Made by a program: the position numbers and the translations under genes
Source of the DNA: an uncultured Christensenella sp.
GTDB taxonomy: Bacteria; Bacillota; Clostridia; Christensenellales; Borkfalkiaceae
Assembly: GCA_910586065.1 (NCBI GenBank)
Contig: CAJUGI010000007.1
Span: 32,171-96,170, forward strand
Direction: 5' to 3'
DNA length: 64,000 nt
In this document: positions 58,935 through 64,000 of the stretch, piece by piece
Layout: each line of letters starts with the position of its first letter
Position numbering within the stretch: position 1 is the first letter of the stretch
Notes under the pieces: generated by a model
The model's database searches: none
What the model was told of the DNA's origin: nothing
The model's input: only the letters and a program-made list of their open reading frames with translations

Positions 58935-60296
58935 TTAACCTATCATTAAAGTGTCTACGGGGTTGCGTATGGCCGAAGCGGTCCGCTTTTCACCCAATGC
59001 AAGCGCCAGCGTTAAAATGCCGACTCTGCCCGCGTACATTAAAACTATTATAACGAGTTTCGAAACGATTCCCAATTCGGGCGTAATCCCCAAAGTCAGT
59101 CCGACGGTGCCCAGAGCGGATACGCATTCAAACAGCGCTTCTTTAAATCCCACTCCGGTTTCGGGATTGTAAAACAGCGGGTCCGCCGCGCAGATTATCA
59201 GAACGGCAATCATAACCAGCATAAGGCAAGCCGTAAATATTGCAAGAGCTTGTGAAAGAAGAGAGTGTTCGATTCTCTTTTTGCCGATATTTATATCTTT
59301 GCGTCCGCGGAACACGCTTATCATTCCCATTATAATTACTGCAAACGTTCCGACTTTAATGCCGCCAGCCGTCGAGCCGGAGCTGCCGCCTATAAACATA
59401 AGCATAACCGTCAAAAGATAACCGCTTTCCGAAAGGGTTGCAGGGTCGGTGGTAAAAAAGCCGGCCGTTCTGGGCGACACTGCGTTAAATATCGAACATA
59501 AAAGTTTTTGCCAGAAATTATAATTTTCGTACGCGGGATTGTTCCACTCAAAACCCAAAAACAGCAGGGTGGAAACTATTAATAAAAGGCAGGTCATTAA
59601 AAGCACGATTTTTGTGTTTAGCTGCAGCTTTTTAAGCCTTGCTTTGCAGTCGATAAAATCTCCCCAGACCAAAAATCCCATTCCGCCGAAAATTATAAGA
59701 GCGCAAATCGTAAGGCACACCAAAGGGTCGGTTGCATAAGCGGAGAGGGACGTGCCTCCAACGCCTACCAAATCGAAACCCGCGTTGCAGAACGCGGAAA
59801 TCGAGTGCCACAGCGAGTAATAAACGCCTATGCCGCCATAGTCCCTGCAAAAAGGATAACACAAAAGGCACGCGCCCATAAATTCAAAAATTGCCGTGCC
59901 TATGAAAACGCGCTTAATAAGGCGCGAAACGCCGTTGAGTTTATTGCTTCCGCCGGTTGCCGACATAAGCGCCTTGCGTTCGTAAAGTCCCATCTTTCTG
60001 CGGAGCATTAAAAACACCACCGAAACGAAGGTCATAAATCCCAATCCGCCCGTCTGAATCAAAAACAGAATTACAAGCTGTCCGAAAACCGACCAGTGCA
60101 CGCCCGTGTCGAACGGCGTAAGTCCGGTAACGCATGTGGCGGAAGCGGACGTGAACAGCGCATTGATATAGCTCGTCGGCGTACCGTCGGATGTAGCAAA
60201 CGGAAACGACAATAAAGCGCTGCCCGATAAAATTACTAACAGATATCCAAGCGACAAAAACTGCCACACGGAGATTTTCATTCTCAGTTTTTTCAT
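58935..60296 (-). CDS. ktrB: Potassium uptake membrane subunit (KtrB/TrkH)
   Basis: A 453-residue protein with four M-P-M units. The selectivity-filter regions are visible as SATCVTGLTPFD, FCNAGFDL, VSPRTAGFFTTD and SALGTVGLTLG, each with the conserved Gly. It imports K+ (with Na+ coupling in Ktr systems). The ATG at 60296 (MKKLRMKISV) is chosen because it lies 13 bp after a consensus -10. Longer readings upstream cross the promoter. Confidence 0.9.
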   Translation of the reverse strand: MKKLRMKISVWQFLSLGYLLVILSGSALLSFPFATSDGTPTSYINALFTSASATCVTGLTPFDTGVHWSVFGQLVILFLIQTGGLGFMTFVSVVFLMLRRKMGLYERKALMSATGGSNKLNGVSRLIKRVFIGTAIFEFMGACLLCYPFCRDYGGIGVYYSLWHSISAFCNAGFDLVGVGGTSLSAYATDPLVCLTICALIIFGGMGFLVWGDFIDCKARLKKLQLNTKIVLLMTCLLLIVSTLLFLGFEWNNPAYENYNFWQKLLCSIFNAVSPRTAGFFTTDPATLSESGYLLTVMLMFIGGSSGSTAGGIKVGTFAVIIMGMISVFRGRKDINIGKKRIEHSLLSQALAIFTACLMLVMIAVLIICAADPLFYNPETGVGFKEALFECVSALGTVGLTLGITPELGIVSKLVIIVLMYAGRVGILTLALALGEKRTASAIRNPVDTLMIG

Positions 60297-60309
60297 TGTT
60301 ATAGCGCTA

Positions 60310-60338
60310 ATTTTAACACACGCAAAAATCAATGTCAA
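60310..60338 (-). promoter_or_regulatory. Promoter of ktrBA with ultra-short leader
   Basis: On the minus strand: TTGACA (60338-60333), 17-bp spacer, TAAAAT (60315-60310). Only 13 nt separate the -10 from the ATG at 60296, leaving a leader of about 5-7 nt without a ribosome site. The rest of 60339-60621 shows no gene and no recognisable c-di-AMP riboswitch. Confidence 0.7.
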
Positions 60339-60621
60339 CAAAAAACGCCGCGCGTACGTAATGCGCGCGCAAGCCGTTTTTCCGTCGTTTTTTATTTCGA
60401 ACCGCAAAAATTTTGTCGTATGCGCCGTAACACAATTTAATCCGCCCGCATATGCTTTATTACGGCTTTTTTCGCCGCATATGTGTTTTTGCAAATATGT
60501 ATTGCAAACTCTTGAATATTCAGTCATATGCGTAAAGAATCAATTATTTTTATATTGATATGCGTCAAACGGCACGCAAAGGGTACGCTCCCTTTTATAA
60601 AAAACGGCAAAAGGAGAGATT

Positions 60622-61968
60622 TTGGGTAAATATTTCGGGACGGACGGTTTCCGCGGCGAGGCGGGGGTAAAAATAACTGCGGAGCACGCTTTCAAAGTAG
60701 GCAGAATTCTTGGCTGGTATTACGGGGACCGTCTCGGAGGAAAGTGTAGGGCGGTTATAGGCAAAGATACCCGTCTCTCCTCCTATATGCTTGAATATTC
60801 TCTTGCCGCTGGGCTTACTTCATCCGGTGCGGACGCCTATATTATGCACGTTACCACAACGCCTTCGGTTTCATACATTACCCGTTGCGACGGATTCGAT
60901 TGCGGAATTATGGTTTCCGCAAGCCATAATCCTTATTACGATAACGGCATAAAGCTGATGAATTCATCCGGCGAAAAGATGGAAGACGAAGTTATTTCTA
61001 TCGTCGAGCGCTATCTCGACGGCGATTTTTCTGTGTTCGGCGGCAGAGATATCCCCTTTGCCGCAGGCAACGCAGTCGGCAGAACCGTGGATTACGTTTC
61101 CGGAAGAAACCGTTACATCGGTCATCTTATTTCACTTGCAACGTGTTCGTACAAAGGGCTGAGAGTAGGGCTTGACGGCGCAAACGGCAGTGCGTTCAAT
61201 ATTGCGCGAAGCGTTTTCGACGCTCTCGGTGCAAAAACTTTCATAATTGGCGACGCGCCTGACGGCACGAACGTAAACGACGGTGTCGGCTCCACCCGCA
61301 TTAAGTCGTTGCAAAATCTTGTTAAGCAGTACTCGTTGGACGTCGGTTTTGCTTTCGACGGCGACGCGGACAGGTGCATTGCGGTTGACGAACGCGGCGT
61401 GGAGGTTAACGGCGACGGCGAGCTTTTTGTTCTTGCAAACTATCTTTTAAGCCGCGGAGAACTGGCAAACAGCAACGCGGTATGCACGGTTATGAGCAAC
61501 GGCGGACTGGTTGCAAGCCTGAAACCGCGCGGTATAAACTTTTTTATAAGCGACGTGGGCGACAAAAACGTATGCGATTTGATGAATAAAACGGGTTCAG
61601 TTCTTGGCGGCGAAAGCAGCGGGCACATAGTTTTTTCAAAATACGAAACCACCGGCGACGGACTGGTTACCGCAATAATTATTATGGAAGCGATTGCCGA
61701 AGGAAAATGCACTCTTTCACGGCTTATGAAGGATTTTAAAACTTTACCGCAAATATCAACGAGCGTGCCCGTAACCGATAAAATTGCGGCAATGTCTGGT
61801 ATTGACGGCCTTGTAAAAAATCTTACCGAAAAGCTTTCGGTGCGGCTTATCGTCCGTCCTTCGGGAACGGAGCGCGTAATAAGAATAATGGCTGAAGGCG
61901 AAAGTGAAGAATCGTGTGCGCTTGCATGCAAAATAGTGCAGTCAAAAATTTTGCAAAACAGTAATTAA
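60622..61968 (+). CDS. glmM: Phosphoglucosamine mutase
   Basis: A 448-residue alpha-D-phosphohexomutase that turns glucosamine-6-phosphate into glucosamine-1-phosphate for UDP-GlcNAc and peptidoglycan. The start is GKYFGTDGFRGEA, the phosphoserine loop is VSASHNPYYDNGIKLM (Ser near residue 102), the Mg2+ loop is FDGDADRC, the sugar loop GGESSGHI, and the phosphate-binding end RPSGTERVIRIM. It begins with TTG behind AAAGGAGAG. It pairs with glmS 43 bp downstream. Confidence 0.95.
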   Translation: MGKYFGTDGFRGEAGVKITAEHAFKVGRILGWYYGDRLGGKCRAVIGKDTRLSSYMLEYSLAAGLTSSGADAYIMHVTTTPSVSYITRCDGFDCGIMVSASHNPYYDNGIKLMNSSGEKMEDEVISIVERYLDGDFSVFGGRDIPFAAGNAVGRTVDYVSGRNRYIGHLISLATCSYKGLRVGLDGANGSAFNIARSVFDALGAKTFIIGDAPDGTNVNDGVGSTRIKSLQNLVKQYSLDVGFAFDGDADRCIAVDERGVEVNGDGELFVLANYLLSRGELANSNAVCTVMSNGGLVASLKPRGINFFISDVGDKNVCDLMNKTGSVLGGESSGHIVFSKYETTGDGLVTAIIIMEAIAEGKCTLSRLMKDFKTLPQISTSVPVTDKIAAMSGIDGLVKNLTEKLSVRLIVRPSGTERVIRIMAEGESEESCALACKIVQSKILQNSN

Positions 61969-62011
61969 CCCCGTATTATGCGGCATTAAAACGCGTTTAA
62001 AGGAGTAGAAT

Positions 62012-63784
62012 ATGTGTGGAATAACCGGTTACGCCGGCGGCGGTAACGCCGCGGAGCAAGTTTTCGAAGGGCTGAAAAGGCTGGAATACCGCGGTTATGA
62101 TTCTGCCGGTATGGCAATCATTAAACCTTCCGGCGAAGTTTCCGTAGTAAAAAAGCAAGGCAAGGTGGACGTTTTAAAACCTTATGTCGCGGATATGCGC
62201 GGGGCAATCGGAATGGGGCACACGCGCTGGGCAACGCACGGCAAACCTTCGGATATAAACGCCCACCCCCATTTCGCGGGCGGGATATACGTGGTACATA
62301 ACGGAATAATTGAAAATTACGCCGAACTCAGGCAACAACTTCAAAGTGCGGGTGAAACGTTTATTTCCGAAACGGACAGCGAGGTTATAGCTCATCTCAT
62401 AAAACTCAATTACGGTGGCAATCTTCTGGTTGCGCTCAGAACGACGGTAAAAATGCTTAAAGGTTCATATGCGCTTATGGTCATACGCGAAGGCGAGCCG
62501 CAGATAGCTGTTGCCAAACGCCGCAGTTCGCTTATTTTAGGCTACGGCGACGGGGAAAATTTCTGCGCCAGCGACCGCCCCGCTCTGGCGGGAAAGTGTA
62601 AGCGCGTAAGCATTTTGGAGGACGGCGACTTCGCTTTGATTACGGCGCAAAAAATAGAAATTTTCGACGAAAATCTCAATCCTGTAAACAGACCGAAAAT
62701 AGAAAACACGCTTACTTCTGAAAAGCTCGATTTGCACGGTTGCCCCCATTATATGCTTAAAGAACTGCGCGAAGTTCCGCAAACGGTAAAAAATACTTAT
62801 TCCTCTTTTGCGGGAATCGGAGAAAAACTGAAAGAGGTTTTTAAAGGAACAAAACGCGTAATATTTCTCGGTTGCGGAACGGCGTACCACGCAGGATTAA
62901 TAGGCAAAAAGTATTTCGAAGCTTTTGCGCGCGTTCCGGCAGAGGCGGAAAATGCAGGCGAATTCCGCTATAAAAACCCTGTAATAACAAAAGGGACCGT
63001 GGTGTTCGCGGTTACGCAAAGCGGCGAGACTGCGGACACAATCGAAGCGGTAATTCTTGCCAAATCTCTCGGAGCAAAAGTAATTGCCGTAACCAACGTG
63101 ATTCATTCGGCGATATCACGGCACGCAGATATTGTGGTCCCCGTCTCTGCGGGTGCTGAAATTTGCGTTGCGGCGACGAAAAGCTATGCAGGGCAAATTG
63201 CCGCATTATATCTTTGCGCCTTAACGTTCGCGGGGAAAGATGCAAGTTCAAAAGAGTATAAGCAGTTGGACGCATTGTGTCCGGTTCTGGAGAACACTTT
63301 AAAAGAAATCAACGTTTATACACTTGCCCATATGTGCGCATGCTCTAACGGTGTATATTTTCTGGGGCGAGGCTTCGATTATGCCGTTGCGCTTGAAGGA
63401 AGCCTTAAATTAAAAGAGGTTTCATATATTGCCGGCGAAGGTTATCCTGCCGGAGAATTAAAACACGGCACCCTTGCGTTAATTGACGGAAACACCGTTT
63501 CGGTAGTGCTGATAACCGACGAAGAGCTTGCCTCAAAAAGCGTAAGCGCGGTCGAGCAGGTTCTTTCGCGCGGCGGTAAAGTAGCGGTAATAACCTGTTT
63601 GCCGGCTGTTGCCAAAGCGCTTAAAAATAAAGCTGAGGTAATAAGTCTGCCCGGTTGCAACAAGTTTTTATCTCCGCTCGTAACGGCCATAGCCGTGCAG
63701 GAACTTGCATACCGCACGGCGGTTATACTCGGACGCGACCCCGACAAGCCCAGAAACCTTGCCAAAAGCGTAACCGTTGAATAA
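62012..63784 (+). CDS. glmS: Glutamine-fructose-6-phosphate aminotransferase (isomerizing)
   Basis: A 590-residue enzyme that makes glucosamine-6-phosphate from fructose-6-phosphate and glutamine. The N-terminal glutaminase starts with the catalytic MCGITGYAG (Cys1 after Met removal), with RWATHGKPSDINAHPH and HNGIIENYAEL. Two SIS domains follow (FLGCGTAYHAGLIGK, TQSGETADTIEA, then FLGRGFDYAVALEG), ending in DPDKPRNLAKSVTVE. AAAGGAG precedes the ATG. With only 43 bp behind glmM there is no room for a glmS ribozyme. Confidence 0.97.
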   Translation: MCGITGYAGGGNAAEQVFEGLKRLEYRGYDSAGMAIIKPSGEVSVVKKQGKVDVLKPYVADMRGAIGMGHTRWATHGKPSDINAHPHFAGGIYVVHNGIIENYAELRQQLQSAGETFISETDSEVIAHLIKLNYGGNLLVALRTTVKMLKGSYALMVIREGEPQIAVAKRRSSLILGYGDGENFCASDRPALAGKCKRVSILEDGDFALITAQKIEIFDENLNPVNRPKIENTLTSEKLDLHGCPHYMLKELREVPQTVKNTYSSFAGIGEKLKEVFKGTKRVIFLGCGTAYHAGLIGKKYFEAFARVPAEAENAGEFRYKNPVITKGTVVFAVTQSGETADTIEAVILAKSLGAKVIAVTNVIHSAISRHADIVVPVSAGAEICVAATKSYAGQIAALYLCALTFAGKDASSKEYKQLDALCPVLENTLKEINVYTLAHMCACSNGVYFLGRGFDYAVALEGSLKLKEVSYIAGEGYPAGELKHGTLALIDGNTVSVVLITDEELASKSVSAVEQVLSRGGKVAVITCLPAVAKALKNKAEVISLPGCNKFLSPLVTAIAVQELAYRTAVILGRDPDKPRNLAKSVTVE

Positions 63785-63786
63785 GG

Positions 63787-63815
63787 TTGACAACAACGCT
63801 TGTTGTTTGTATAAT
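63787..63815 (+). promoter_or_regulatory. Consensus promoter of galE
   Basis: TTGACA at 63787-63792, 17-bp spacer, TATAAT at 63810-63815. The spacer contains ACAAC...GTTGT, a possible operator. Confidence 0.85.
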
Positions 63816-63846
63816 TTAAACAATATTAATTAAGAGGCGTAAATCT

Positions 63847-64000
63847 ATGAAAAGGATATTGGTAACGGGAGGAGCGGGATACATCGGTACGCACACCTGC
63901 GTAGAACTGATAAAGAAGGGATACGAGGTAGTAGTGGTGGATAATTATGTAAATTCGAGCGAAGAAAGCATAAAGCGCGTAGAAAAGATAACCGGAAAGG
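63847..64000 (+). CDS. galE: UDP-glucose 4-epimerase, 5' part only
   Basis: The first 51 codons are inside the window: MKRILVTGGAGYIGTHTCVE with the Rossmann GxxGxxG, then VVVVDNYVNSS and SIKRVEKITG, the classic GalE opening. It interconverts UDP-glucose and UDP-galactose. AAGAGGCG precedes the ATG. The gene runs off the right edge. Confidence 0.9.
   Translation, partial: MKRILVTGGAGYIGTHTCVELIKKGYEVVVVDNYVNSSEESIKRVEKITGK

Noticed and set aside
60339..60621. A c-di-AMP (ydaO-type) riboswitch in front of ktrB
   Set aside because: The expected leader is only a few nucleotides long because the promoter abuts the start codon, and I see no riboswitch core in the region.
61969..62011. A glmS ribozyme upstream of glmS
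   Set aside because: Only 43 bp separate glmM and glmS, too short for the ribozyme, and none of its conserved core is visible.

Overview
The window looks like a chromosomal segment of a low-to-moderate GC, Gram-positive gut anaerobe of the class Clostridia. This is inferred from AGGAGG-type ribosome sites, sigma-A promoters with extended -10 elements, the Ktr-type potassium system, a BspA-type leucine-rich-repeat protein, an M60 mucin-type peptidase, Sel1-repeat proteins and a CyuA-type cysteine desulfidase. Genus cannot be decided from the sequence alone.

Left chromosomal arm (1-26640): a P-type Ca2+ ATPase; a leftward glycolipid or teichoic-type operon (nucleotidyltransferase-kinase fusion, then a GT28-like glycosyltransferase, then a broken small gene); a HAD phosphatase on an apparently leaderless transcript; a hypothetical gene; a DUF2461 remnant; a large BspA-like protein; tRNA-Ala(CGC) and tRNA-Val(GAC); cysteine desulfidase; a secreted M60 peptidase; two Sel1-repeat proteins; tRNA-Ser(GCT); two SGNH hydrolases (one a lipoprotein behind a LacI-type operator); a transglutaminase-domain surface protein; and a frameshifted YdeI-like gene.

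Central accessory region (26787-54050): three integrative elements stand in tandem at the 3' end of one tRNA-Gln(CTG), each bounded by copies of the tRNA 3' end and each with a related tyrosine integrase. Element A (26787-36340) carries a decayed type III restriction locus: an XRE regulator, a PLD-type helicase cut by a single amber codon, a PD-(D/E)xK-like protein, a Mod gene lacking its catalytic half, a HEPN-type protein and a truncated Res gene. Element C (44237-53976) is a cryptic inovirus (filamentous-phage) provirus. It has an integrase, an XRE repressor with operators, small early genes, two secreted or membrane virion-candidate proteins, a 56-residue coat-protein candidate, a Zot/pI morphogenesis ATPase, a zinc-knuckle protein and a twin-winged-helix replication protein followed by repeats. 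Element B (36341-44237) has the same plan in mirror orientation but no Zot/pI gene and no coat genes. It shares with C a 265-bp segment that looks identical, a structured leader in front of the early genes, and a replication gene followed by 22-bp iterons. B reads as a satellite or deletion derivative of a C-like inovirus. Paired TCCC direct repeats about one helical turn apart sit inside both ends of all three elements and may be integrase arm sites.

Right chromosomal arm (54051-64000): a GH3 beta-glucosidase, ComF, the TcdA/ThiF-type tRNA-modifying enzyme, KtrA and KtrB potassium uptake, then the amino-sugar pair glmM-glmS and the start of galE.

The most notable material is the inovirus plus satellite-like pair, with a shared leader that can form two mutually exclusive pairings, one hiding the first ribosome-binding site.
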